Assembly: GCF_001263205.1 (NCBI RefSeq)
Contig: NZ_CP012333.1
Coordinates: forward strand, 8,661,501-8,725,500
DNA length: 64,000 nucleotides
Direction: 5' to 3'
Origin: Labilithrix luteola
Lineage (GTDB): Bacteria; Myxococcota_A; Polyangia; Polyangiales; Polyangiaceae
The notes under the pieces were generated by a model, which was given only the letters and a program-made list of their open reading frames with translations, was not told the DNA's origin and did not search any database. Made by a program: the position numbers and the translations under genes. Below are positions 47,139 to 55,154 of the stretch, one piece after another (positions within the stretch are counted from its first letter, which is position 1; every line of letters starts with the position of its first letter).

Positions 47139-48875
47139 ATGAGCAACGTGGCCGACGAATCGCGCGATCCCGCCGGCGAAGGGGCGCTCGAAACGGTCGA
47201 CCTCGCCGAATCGGCCGAGGGCGCGCCCGAAGCTCCGGAGATCGCCGTTCAACCGGCACACGCGGCCGCCGACGCCGGCAACAAGGAACGTGAGAAGCTC
47301 GTTGGACGCGCGGGCATCGTCGGCGCCGGCACGCTGCTCTCGCGCGTCCTCGGCTTCGGCCGAGACGTGGTCATCGCGGCGCTCTTCACGCGCAGCGAGA
47401 CCGACGCGTTCTCGGTCGCTCTGACGATTCCGAACGCGCTTCGGCAGCTCCTCGCCGAGGGCGCGGTGTCGAGCGCGGTCGTGCCCGTGCTCTCGTTGAA
47501 GCTCGCGACCGGTGGCGACAAGACTGGCCGTGCATTCTTCGCGAAAGCGCGAGGTGTCTCGCTCGTCGCGCTCGTCGTCGTTTCGATTCTCGGCATTCTC
47601 TTCGCTGAGCCGCTGACCGACCTGTTCGGCGCGGGCTACCGCGCCACGCCGGGCAAGTTCGAGCGCACGGTGGAGATGACGCGGGTCATGTTCCCGTACA
47701 TCTTCTTCATGGGCACGGCCGCCATGGGGATGGCGGCCTTGAACGCGAAACGGCGCTTCGCCGTGGCCGCGTTCGCACCAGGGCTCTTCAACGTGGCGCT
47801 CATCTTCGCCGCGCTTCTCTTGCGCCGTCCGCTCGAAGAGCGAGGGATCGACGGTTCGATGGCGCTCGCCGTCGGTGTCCTCCTAGGAGGTCTTCTCCAG
47901 GTTCTCGCCCAGCTGCCGGCCCTTCGTGGCATCGGCTACGTCGGACGTCCGGTCTTCGATTTCCGAGATCCCGACGTTCGCGAGATGCTTCGGCGGATCC
48001 TCCCGATGACGTTCGGCCTCGGCGTCTATTACGTCGACCTGACGCTCTCGCGACGCTTTCTGTCGGAGCTCGGGGAGGGGGCTCAGAGCTATTTCTTCTG
48101 GGCTTCGCGACTCTGCGACTTCCCGCAAGGCATCTTCGTGATGGCGCTCTCGACCGCCGCGCTGCCGTCCCTGGCGTCGTTCGCGGCCAAGGGAGACCGC
48201 GAGGAGCTCGCGAAGACGTGGGCCCACGGCATGCGCCTGTCGCTCTTCGTGGCGCTCCCGTGCAGCGTGGCACTTGCGGCACTCGGCGAGCCACTCGTCG
48301 TACTGCTCTTCCAGCGCGGTCACTTCGACGCAGAATCCGCTCACCAGACCGCACGTGCGCTCGTCTGGCAAGGTGGCGCCATCTTCACCGTGGCGGCGGC
48401 TCGCCAGCTGATCCCGCCGCTTCATGCGCTCGGAGACACGCGCACGCCGGTCATCGTCAGTGCGCTCGACCTCGTGGCGTTCATCGTCCTCGCGCTCTTG
48501 CTCCGCGGACCCTACGGCCACGTCGGCATCAGCATCGCCGTGGCGGGGTCGAGCTTCGTCCAGGCCGCCCTTCTGATGGTCGGCGTGAAGTGGCGCCTCG
48601 GGACCCTCCGCGCGCGCGAGCTCGTGACGTCGACCGCGAAGATCGCTGCGGCCTCCGCCATCGCGGGCATCGGCGGCTGGGGAGCGGCGCGTCTGCTCGA
48701 AGGTGGCGTCGAGGGCGCCCTCGGTCGCGCTTTGCCCGGCCTCGCGGGCTCGATCGTGTTCGCCGGGCTCTACCTCATCGCGGCCTGGGGCCTCGGCGTC
48801 CGCGAGCTCGGTGAGGTCGCCGCACCGATTCGTCGTCGGCTCGCCCGCCGAGCAAGCCCCGGTCGGCCGGCCTAA
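47139..48875 (+). CDS. murJ: Lipid II flippase MurJ (MviN)
   Basis: 578 residues. After a ~55-residue acidic cytoplasmic N-terminus, 'GRAGIVGAGTLLSRVLGFGRDVVIAALF' (split) opens a 14-helix MOP-superfamily fold. 'FSVALTIPNALRQLLAEGAVSSAVVPVL' and 'SRRFLSELGEGAQSYFFWASRL' are conserved MurJ segments. It flips the peptidoglycan precursor lipid II. It starts 7 bp after the DUF971 gene. Confidence 0.92.
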   Translation: MSNVADESRDPAGEGALETVDLAESAEGAPEAPEIAVQPAHAAADAGNKEREKLVGRAGIVGAGTLLSRVLGFGRDVVIAALFTRSETDAFSVALTIPNALRQLLAEGAVSSAVVPVLSLKLATGGDKTGRAFFAKARGVSLVALVVVSILGILFAEPLTDLFGAGYRATPGKFERTVEMTRVMFPYIFFMGTAAMGMAALNAKRRFAVAAFAPGLFNVALIFAALLLRRPLEERGIDGSMALAVGVLLGGLLQVLAQLPALRGIGYVGRPVFDFRDPDVREMLRRILPMTFGLGVYYVDLTLSRRFLSELGEGAQSYFFWASRLCDFPQGIFVMALSTAALPSLASFAAKGDREELAKTWAHGMRLSLFVALPCSVALAALGEPLVVLLFQRGHFDAESAHQTARALVWQGGAIFTVAAARQLIPPLHALGDTRTPVIVSALDLVAFIVLALLLRGPYGHVGISIAVAGSSFVQAALLMVGVKWRLGTLRARELVTSTAKIAAASAIAGIGGWGAARLLEGGVEGALGRALPGLAGSIVFAGLYLIAAWGLGVRELGEVAAPIRRRLARRASPGRPA

Positions 48876-48895
48876 TAGGCTAGACTGCCGCCGTC

Positions 48896-49630
48896 ATGGC
48901 CAGCACCCCCAAAGATCGCGCGAAGCAACACGCGAAAAACGCCGCGCGGAACGCCGCTGCGGTCAACGCCAGCAAGAACGCCGGCAAGCGCGCGAGCGAC
49001 AGCGGCGACGCCAAGAACGAGTTCCGCGTCCAGAGCGCGGAGTTCTCCGCCGGAGCCGCGGCCGGCAATCAGATCCCCGAGGCACGTCACGTCGAGATCG
49101 CCTTCGCGGGCCGCTCGAACGTCGGCAAGTCGAGCCTGCTCAACATGATGGTTCAGCGCAAGAGTCTGGCGCGAACCAGTCGAACGCCCGGTCGAACGAG
49201 GCAGATCAACTTCTTCGACGTCAGCCTCGTCGGCGGACCGACGTTCGTGTTCGTCGACCTGCCTGGCTACGGCTACGCCAAGGTCTCGAAGACCGAAGCG
49301 CGCGACTGGAAAGTTCTACTCGAGGACTATCTGCAAGGGCGAACGACCCTGCGGGCGGTCGTGATCCTGGTCGACGCTCGCCGCGGTCTCGAGCAAGAGG
49401 AGCTCGATCTCATCGAGTTTTTGCAGACGCGCCCCGAAATCCAGATCGTCATGTGCGCAACGAAGCTCGACAAGCTTCCACTTGCTGCTCAGAAGCCTCG
49501 CCTCCAGGAGCTCTCGAAGGACGCGGCGGTGAAAGTCATCGGCACGAGCGCCGAGTCGGGCGGCGGACGCGTGGAGTTGTGGAAGCGACTCGTGTGGATC
49601 GCGTCGGGCGAAGACCAAAGCTCTTCCTAA
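48896..49630 (+). CDS. engB: Ribosome biogenesis GTPase EngB (YsxC/YihA)
   Basis: 244 residues. G1 'GRSNVGKSSLLN' (~74), G2 'RTSRTPGRTRQINFF', G3 'DLPGYGYAKV' (~119), G4 'TKLDKL' and G5 'TSAES' are all present. The N-terminal ~55 residues are a Lys/Ala-rich extension, longer than usual, perhaps disordered. EngB acts in 50S subunit assembly. It is 20 bp downstream of murJ. Confidence 0.93.
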   Translation: MASTPKDRAKQHAKNAARNAAAVNASKNAGKRASDSGDAKNEFRVQSAEFSAGAAAGNQIPEARHVEIAFAGRSNVGKSSLLNMMVQRKSLARTSRTPGRTRQINFFDVSLVGGPTFVFVDLPGYGYAKVSKTEARDWKVLLEDYLQGRTTLRAVVILVDARRGLEQEELDLIEFLQTRPEIQIVMCATKLDKLPLAAQKPRLQELSKDAAVKVIGTSAESGGGRVELWKRLVWIASGEDQSSS

Positions 49631-49666
49631 AGTTGTCCGAGCGTCGTGTAGAGTTTCCTCACGGTG

Positions 49667-50530
49667 ATGGGGAACAACGGGGCTCGGTCCGGTAGGGGGT
49701 GGTCATCGTGCTGGCAGCGAGGCTTCGCGGCGAGCTCGCTGGCGGTCGGTCTCGTGAGCGCGGGGTGCGGCGGAAGCTCGCCCGCACCACAGGTGGCCTT
49801 GGCATCGAACGAGTCTTGGTGTCCGGACGGCTTCGAGGTCGGACCGCAAGACACCTGCTTCGCGATTCCCGACGCGCACGACAAGAACACGCCGATCCTC
49901 GTCTACCTGCACGGCATGTACACGGGCCATGGCTCGGCGGAAGAATGGGCGCTCGTCCATTCCGCCGTCGGACGCGGCTTCGCCGTCGTGATTCCGCGCG
50001 GCCGCCGAGGAGCGTGCGCCTGGAAGGCCGAGCTCAAGGATCACTTCTGCTGGCCGCACGAAGTCGACGACCCTCCGTCGTTCAAGGCCGTGGTCCAGGA
50101 CTGGGACCGCGTGCTCTGGCAGGTCGACGCGCTTCTCGAAGGCGGCACGCACAAGCGGTACGTTCTCGGCTTCTCCAACGGCGGCTTCTTCGCGACGTAC
50201 GTGGCCTCGCACGGCCTCTTTCCGGCCGACGGCTGGGCGATCGTCAACGGTGGCCCCCTCGAGCCGACGCCCAAGGCGCCGAAGAAGACTCCCATGCTCC
50301 TCGTCTCCGCCCAGGGCGATTCCGAGCAGGGGCCGAAGATGAAGGAGCTCCACGACTCGCTCGCAAAAGCGGGATGGACGCACGCGTACTGCTCGCGGCC
50401 CGGCGCCTCGGCGCTCGCGACCGAAGACGTGGACGCCGCCCTGCGATTTTTCAAACGCGACGCCGATGGAACCCTGAAGTCGGGCGGCGGCGGCTACGCC
50501 TGCGAGGGGGGCACGAAGTCTGCGCTCTGA
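49667..50530 (+). CDS. Lipoprotein alpha/beta hydrolase
   Basis: About 287 residues from ATG 49667 (GTG 49664 is directly upstream). It has a lipobox 'LVSAGC' near residue 34. The fold shows an oxyanion strand 'LVYLHGMYTGHG', the nucleophile elbow 'GFSNGGFF' (GxSxG-like with Asn-Gly-Gly) and a likely Asp/His pair in 'VSAQGDSEQ' and later. This resembles PHB depolymerase/feruloyl-esterase-type poly-ester hydrolases, but the substrate is unknown. Confidence 0.72.
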   Translation: MGNNGARSGRGWSSCWQRGFAASSLAVGLVSAGCGGSSPAPQVALASNESWCPDGFEVGPQDTCFAIPDAHDKNTPILVYLHGMYTGHGSAEEWALVHSAVGRGFAVVIPRGRRGACAWKAELKDHFCWPHEVDDPPSFKAVVQDWDRVLWQVDALLEGGTHKRYVLGFSNGGFFATYVASHGLFPADGWAIVNGGPLEPTPKAPKKTPMLLVSAQGDSEQGPKMKELHDSLAKAGWTHAYCSRPGASALATEDVDAALRFFKRDADGTLKSGGGGYACEGGTKSAL

Positions 50531-50750
50531 TGTAGCGACGCGTTTACTGCTTCGTCAGCGTGAGCACCGCGGTGCCGCCGTTCACGCTTGCATGCGTCGG
50601 GGCTCACCGTGGCCGCGAGGGCCGAGGCGACAACCCAGCCGTCGTTCGCCACGAGTGCGGACTCGAGGACGAGGCCACGAACGAGATCTCCTCCGCGTGC
50701 TCGCGGCGGACGAGCTCTTTTCGGCCTTTGTCAGACCGCTGTTGGAGGCC

Positions 50751-50793
50751 AAAAAAAAGGCCCGAATAAACCCCAGTGGGGCTATTCAGGGCC
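50751..50793 (-). terminator. Displaced rho-independent terminator of tRNA-Val
   Basis: Read on the minus strand, GGCCC-TGAATA-GCCCC and GGGGT-TTATTC-GGGCC form a near-perfect hairpin, followed by eight T residues. It lies 19 bp beyond the attL copy of the tRNA-Val 3' end, so before integration it would have been directly downstream of tRNA-Val. The mobile element now separates the two by 10.8 kb. Confidence 0.75.
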
Positions 50794-50811
50794 AGTTTTC
50801 GCGGGTTTCTT

Positions 50812-50832
50812 GTGGGCGCAGAGGGACTTGAA
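50812..50832 (+). repeat. attL, left 21-bp attachment repeat
   Basis: It is a perfect copy of 61619-61639 and corresponds to the last part of tRNA-Val (acceptor 3' strand and T-arm). It starts GTGGGCGCAGAGGGACTTG. Confidence 0.9.
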
Positions 50833-51069
50833 GGCGGTTCCAGCGCGGAATTCCCGAGGAATCGCAACACGGCGCCGACGAGTGAGCTGGCCCGAGGTGG
50901 CGTAAGCGCGCGGGAGCCGGACGGGCCCAGGCCAAGTGATTTCGAGCTCGAGATGCGTGCAGTCGTGGCGGACCTACGGGCCATTGTAGCGGAGCTACGT
51001 GCCGAGAACGCTCGCCTGCGATCGGAGCTCGGTGAGCGAAGCTCGCAACCCAACGGTAGGCAACGGTAA
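50833..51069 (+). pseudogene. Detached integrase C-terminus (coiled-coil tail), joined to int only in the excised circle
   Basis: 78 codons run on in frame from the attL repeat and end 'SSQPNGRQR'. The repeat is read as VGAEGLE in the same frame as in the integrase at attR. Excision would therefore fuse these codons to the integrase after residue 471. The segment contains a leucine-zipper-like coiled coil ('MRAVVADLRAIVAELRAENARL'-type heptads, ~35-65). In the integrated state it has no obvious start of its own and is probably not expressed. Confidence 0.7.
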
Positions 51070-51078
51070 GCTGGCCCC

Positions 51079-51780
51079 GTGGCGCGTCCGAAGGACCCAA
51101 ATCGAAGTGTCGGGTGGGGCCACCTCAAGGCGACGAAAGCAAACGTTCGCCGCGAGTGCCTCCGACGCTTCGAGAACGAATTCGGTCGCCCATGGCAGGA
51201 AGCCGATGCGGGGCTCCTTGTCGGCTACGGAGATGCGCCCGACTCGCATTCTGACGACGACGTCGAGTGGGGCGAATGGGAGGGAGGAGCCGCCCGGATG
51301 GCTCGCGAGGAACGAGCGCGAGCAGTTGCGGATCGAGCGAGAAGTCGTCGAATCGCTTCCGCGCGAATCCGAGCCAGAGACGCCCTCGTGAGCCTCCGGA
51401 CGGCAGCACTCGCAGCGAAGCGAACCGTTGCCGAGCTACATGCGGAGTTCGAACGTCACCCTACGGACGACAACGACTATGACTTCGAGGCCGCTCGCGA
51501 GGCGTGGCTCGCAACGCTCGTATCGGTCGTCCACGCGCTTCCTAGAGAACTTCTCCGGGACGAGTCGGAATGGCGAACACGCAGCGAGAAGACCGGCGTG
51601 GCGCGCGTGATCTCGAACGCTCCCCGAGTGCTCGAACGAAAGAAGATCGAGCCGCGTCACCTCGCGGTGGTCGCATTGCTCGCGGGCGTGCCGTGCAAGT
51701 ACGGCAAACGCGACGACGTCCAAGCAGTGCTCGAACGGATGGCGAACGCGGTCTCGCAGGACGTGAAGAGGCGGAAGTAA
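51079..51780 (+). CDS. Hypothetical protein of the element
   Basis: 233 residues from GTG 51079. The N-terminus 'GWGHLKATKANVRRECLRRFENEFGRPWQEADAGLLVGYGDA' (in parts) is basic, then acidic, then rich in Arg/Ala helices, with 'APRVLERKKIEPRHLAVVALLAGV' near the end. No family recognised. Possibly a DNA-binding or regulatory protein of the element, judging only from its charge and position. Confidence 0.5.
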   Translation: MARPKDPNRSVGWGHLKATKANVRRECLRRFENEFGRPWQEADAGLLVGYGDAPDSHSDDDVEWGEWEGGAARMAREERARAVADRARSRRIASARIRARDALVSLRTAALAAKRTVAELHAEFERHPTDDNDYDFEAAREAWLATLVSVVHALPRELLRDESEWRTRSEKTGVARVISNAPRVLERKKIEPRHLAVVALLAGVPCKYGKRDDVQAVLERMANAVSQDVKRRK

Positions 51781-51842
51781 TCCTGACGCGTCGCAATTAC
51801 CTGACGTCATGATTTCGGTCGGTGCATCGTCCGTGCACCACC

Positions 51843-52034
51843 ATGAACCGCGACGAATTCCGACTCGCGATCGAAGCTGACATCTGCCTGAACTCAGCGC
51901 GCAAGGCGCTGCGGGAAGGCCCGTGCACGCTCCGAGGGCGCGCTGGAGAGCGTGCTCAGGAGGCGATGCGTCGCCTTGGTCTTGGACCTCGCGATGCGGC
52001 ACCGCGCGAAGCTCGCACCGAGCGGTCTGCCTGA
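51843..52034 (+). CDS. Small hypothetical protein, possible DNA-binding
   Basis: 63 residues from ATG 51843. The stretch 'NSARKALREGPCTLRGRAGERAQEAMRRLGL' (split at CTL) looks like a small two-helix unit with basic residues. Too short to classify and could be a chance frame. Confidence 0.35.
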   Translation: MNRDEFRLAIEADICLNSARKALREGPCTLRGRAGERAQEAMRRLGLGPRDAAPREARTERSA

Positions 52035-52131
52035 ACGCAAACGCGCGAGGGCCGCCGGCGGAAGGCGACCCTCGCGCATCACGGCGCGCGACCGGGCAAG
52101 GCCGCACGCCGTCTCGACGAACGAGGAAAAC

Positions 52132-52488
52132 ATGACTCGACGAACGGGAAACTTCAAGGCCGGCGTGCTGCAAGAGCTCGTCGCGATCGCGTCGCGGCTC
52201 GCATCCGTGGCCGCCAACCTCGCCGAGTCGGCCAATGACGCCGACCCTGAGGAGCTAATTCGAGAGGACGACGCGGCGAGGATCGCCAAGCGTCCCGTGC
52301 GAGCGCTGCGTGATGCACGTCGTGCGGGCGAGCTCAAGATGTACGGCAAGCAGCGCTCGCGCACGGTCCGCCGTGGCGACCTCGATGCGTGGATCGAGGC
52401 AAGCCGCGTGAAGCCGTCCGCCGGGGTGGACGACGCCGATATCGAGCGCCGGATGGCTCGGCTTCAGCGGACGCGGAGGTCGGCGTGA
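52132..52488 (+). CDS. Helix-turn-helix protein, excisionase-like
   Basis: 118 residues from ATG 52132, preceded by GAGGAAA. The C-terminal part 'LIREDDAARIAKRPVRALRDA' and 'LKMYGKQRSRTVRRGDLDAWIE' matches the excisionase/MerR-type winged helix (HTH_17) used by recombination directionality factors. It could be the element's excision factor or a regulator. The stop overlaps the next GTG (GTGA). Confidence 0.65.
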   Translation: MTRRTGNFKAGVLQELVAIASRLASVAANLAESANDADPEELIREDDAARIAKRPVRALRDARRAGELKMYGKQRSRTVRRGDLDAWIEASRVKPSAGVDDADIERRMARLQRTRRSA

Positions 52489-52922
52489 CGGACTTCTTCG
52501 ACATGAGACGAATCGCCACCATTCGACTCAACCTGAGCGAGCGGCTCGCGGTTATGACCTCCGACTACGCGGACGCGGTCCACCTGGCACTCTTCGGTGA
52601 CATCAACGCCATCAAGAGGGACCAAAAGCGGGCGAGCTACCGTCTGGACCTCTGCGAGGTTCGAGCGCTCTCGACCGCACTCGAACGTGGCGACGCGACG
52701 TCGATCCGTGCGGCTTGGGGAGAGGTGTTCGTGCTTTCGCGCCCTGCCACGACGGGTCTGCTCTTGCTCTTCGTAACGTGCGGCAAGATCGAGCGCGCCG
52801 CTTACCTCACGCAGAAGAAGTGCAAGCGTCTCCTTCGCGCTCTCGATCGCGCCCGCGCAAGCGCTTCCGATTCGAGTCTCCTCAGCGAGTCGATCGAGAG
52901 GCTTCGGAGCACTTCGACGTGA
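52485..52922 (+). CDS. Hypothetical protein of the replication module
   Basis: 145 residues from GTG 52485. It overlaps both neighbours as GTGA, so it is likely translated as part of a unit with the excisionase-like and Rep genes. All-helical, with 'LFVTCGKIERAAYLTQKKCKRLLRAL' (split) as a basic C-terminal part. No family recognised. Confidence 0.6.
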   Translation: MTDFFDMRRIATIRLNLSERLAVMTSDYADAVHLALFGDINAIKRDQKRASYRLDLCEVRALSTALERGDATSIRAAWGEVFVLSRPATTGLLLLFVTCGKIERAAYLTQKKCKRLLRALDRARASASDSSLLSESIERLRSTST

Positions 52923-54622
52923 ACGCTGCGGAGTCGAAAGAGCAACTCCTCGCGCGCCTGCGAGCGATTGCGGACAACACGGTGCAAGCGAGACCCGCGA
53001 CCGATGCGCCGAGCGCTGCTCGCGCAAGGTCGGTCGCTCCCGAAGCTCGCGCGGGAGCGAAGAGTCGACGTCGCAAGGTGCCTCCGCCTCCCTCGATTTC
53101 GCGAGGCGACGACGATCGCGTCTGGATTCACGAGACGCCGGACGAGGTGAAGGTCACCGACGAGACGGTCGCCGCGATCGCAACGAAAGCGCCGTCCGTC
53201 TTCCGCATGGGGCAGACCCTCGGCGAGGTGGAAGATGCCGAGTTCAGGCCCGCAGCCTCTGCGCGCGTCATCGACTTGGCCTCGAGCGTTGCCGTCTACT
53301 TCCACGAGTCAAACGACGACGGCGAGGTCAGGGAGACGCCCGTCCATCCTCCGAGGTATCTCGGCGAGCGGATCCTCGCGCGGCCGTCGCATCCTGGTGT
53401 GCGCGTCCTCGAGGGCATCGTGCGTTCGCCGATCCTTCGTACCGACGGTTCGGTTTGCTCGATCCACGGCTTCGACGCGCAATCGAAGCTTTTCTACGCG
53501 CCAACGATTGCCTTCCCTGAGGTTCCGTCGTCGGCGTCGCTTGACGAAGCCGTCGCGGCTTACCTGCGCCTGAGCGAGCCCTTCGCGGACTTCCCATACG
53601 AAGATCGCGAGCTGGGCATCGCGTGCGCGATTAGCGCGATCCTGACGCTGCTGAGCCGCCACCTCATTGGGCTTGTGCCCGTCAAGTGCACGAGCGCTTC
53701 GAGCCCAGGTAGCGGCAAAGGACTCGAGGCGGACACCATCACCATGATCGGTCTCGGCGTCGCGCTCCCGCGATCGCCATGGTCGGCGGACGCCGAGGAA
53801 CAACGCAAGATGCTCGACGGGCACGCGCGGAGGAACGAGCTCGCGATTCTCCTCGACAACATCGTATGCCCGCTGGGAGGGGCGAGCCTCGAACGTAACG
53901 TCACGTCGACGGTCGTCGACGTTCGGGTCCTTGGCCGATCGGAGACCGTCTCGTTTCCTTGGCGGGCGACCGTCCTCGCAAACGGCAACAACATTCGCTT
54001 CGCCGGCGACATGCCCCGGCGCACATATCTCGCCCGGATCGTTCCTCAGGACGACCGACCGGACCAGCGCACTAACTTCCGGCTCTCGCCGTTGCTCGAC
54101 CACGTGCGGATCAATCGTGCTCGGTACGTCATCGATGCGCTCACGATTCTGTCGGCACACGCAAAGGCAGGGCGCCCTCGCGCAGCGAGAGACGGCGGAT
54201 GGGGAAGCTTTGAAGAGTGGACGAGCGTGGTCGCGGACGCAGTCGTGTTCGCAGGAGGGCGAGACCCGCTCGGTGCGCGCGTTGTGCGCGACGCAAAGAC
54301 CGACACGGTTCGAGAGGCTCTCGACGGCCTCATCCGGATCTGGCGTGCGTTCGGTGGAGCGGTGGGAATCGAGCTCGCGTGCGCTCAGGTCATCGAGCGG
54401 TGCGGAGCCGACGATGAGGCTCGCGCGTTTCTCGACGAACTGCTCGATGAGCAAGTGCCCTCGCGGAGCGAGAAGCAGACGAAGGCGGCTCGACTGTCCG
54501 TCCTTCTGTCTCGGAACGCCGACCGCTGGACGATGGTCGACGGCTCGCTGCTCGGTTTCGTCCAGGGCTCGGCGGGAAGGTTCGGGCGCCGTTGGAAACT
54601 CTCGGCCCCGAGGGGAGCGTGA
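52919..54622 (+). CDS. Rep-like helicase/primase-family ATPase
   Basis: 567 residues from GTG 52919, coupled to the previous stop. The ATPase core has Walker A 'SPGSGKGLEAD' at about residue 264 and Walker B 'LAILLDN' at about 313, then 'FPWRATVLANGNNIRF' (sensor-like) and 'MPRRTYLARI'. This pattern fits phage and plasmid D5/VirE-like replicative helicases (SF3/AAA+). The N-terminal ~190 residues lack recognisable primase Cys. The gene is followed immediately by repeats resembling iterons, the arrangement seen in satellite replicons (SaPI rep-ori). Function as replication initiator is inferred. Confidence 0.68.
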   Translation: MNAAESKEQLLARLRAIADNTVQARPATDAPSAARARSVAPEARAGAKSRRRKVPPPPSISRGDDDRVWIHETPDEVKVTDETVAAIATKAPSVFRMGQTLGEVEDAEFRPAASARVIDLASSVAVYFHESNDDGEVRETPVHPPRYLGERILARPSHPGVRVLEGIVRSPILRTDGSVCSIHGFDAQSKLFYAPTIAFPEVPSSASLDEAVAAYLRLSEPFADFPYEDRELGIACAISAILTLLSRHLIGLVPVKCTSASSPGSGKGLEADTITMIGLGVALPRSPWSADAEEQRKMLDGHARRNELAILLDNIVCPLGGASLERNVTSTVVDVRVLGRSETVSFPWRATVLANGNNIRFAGDMPRRTYLARIVPQDDRPDQRTNFRLSPLLDHVRINRARYVIDALTILSAHAKAGRPRAARDGGWGSFEEWTSVVADAVVFAGGRDPLGARVVRDAKTDTVREALDGLIRIWRAFGGAVGIELACAQVIERCGADDEARAFLDELLDEQVPSRSEKQTKAARLSVLLSRNADRWTMVDGSLLGFVQGSAGRFGRRWKLSAPRGA

Positions 54623-54761
54623 CAACCGTGACAGCCGTGACAGTCCGAGCACCCTCCAGGGGTTTTGCTTTTCGCTCTTCCCCGTTCTTGCCGCCGACGC
54701 GGGGCGTGTCGTCCAACCGGGCCGCGCGGGTTGGAGCTGTCACGCGTGTCACGCGTGTCAC
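54619..54761. other. Candidate iteron replication origin of the element
   Basis: Three GTGACA hexamers at exact 9-bp spacing (54619, 54628, 54637) face three inverted hexamers TGTCAC, also at exact 9-bp spacing (54738, 54747, 54756). Between them lie about 95 bp with a pyrimidine/T-rich patch (54661-54690). The first iteron overlaps the Rep stop codon. Two inverted sets of short iterons around a spacer next to rep is the layout of staphylococcal pathogenicity island origins. Confidence 0.6.
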
Positions 54762-54785
54762 GCCTGGACAGAGCCATGTGCGCAT

Positions 54786-54807
54786 AGGGGGTATACGGGT
54801 ACCCCCT
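54786..54807. repeat. Perfect inverted repeat beside the candidate origin
   Basis: AGGGGGTA (54786-54793) and TACCCCCT (54800-54807) around TACGGG. It may be an operator of the downstream gene or part of the origin. Confidence 0.55.
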
Positions 54808-54908
54808 CACCCGACAAAGAGTGCGCTCTATCTCGCGAATCTGAGTTTTTCGGCGCTAGCTCGTAACCCAGCTCACAACGGCGAGCGGCGCTCGCGGGGA
54901 TTCTGAGC

Positions 54909-55154
54909 ATGGGGCGCCATCGTCTCGAGTTCGGCCCTGACGTCTTGGCTCAGATCGGCGCGCTCGTCGCCGCCGGGAAGTCCGCAGCAGCCATCACCGC
55001 GGAGCTCGCCGCGTCGGGCGTCGTGGCGAGTCGGGCAACGATCGACCGGCGCGTGCGCGAACTGCGCGACGGTCGGCGCGTCGTGAGCAAACGCGAGATT
55101 GGACGCGCCTGTTGCGTGGCGTGTCGACGACTACTTCCGAAGGAGAAAACATGA
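54909..55154 (+). CDS. Small helix-turn-helix protein
   Basis: 81 residues from ATG 54909. 'GKSAAAITAELAASGVVASRATIDRRVRELR' (quoted in two parts: 'GKSAAAITAELAASG' and 'VASRATIDRRVRELR') is a resolvase/transposase-type helix-turn-helix. 'CCVACRRLL' near the end could bind zinc. The stop overlaps the next ATG (ATGA). Probably the switch regulator of the capsid module, inferred from position. Confidence 0.6.
   Translation: MGRHRLEFGPDVLAQIGALVAAGKSAAAITAELAASGVVASRATIDRRVRELRDGRRVVSKREIGRACCVACRRLLPKEKT

Noticed and set aside
50776..51069. Independent gene starting at GTG 50776
   Set aside because: Its first 19 codons cross the chromosome-element junction and the tRNA-derived repeat. The rest is better explained as the detached integrase tail.
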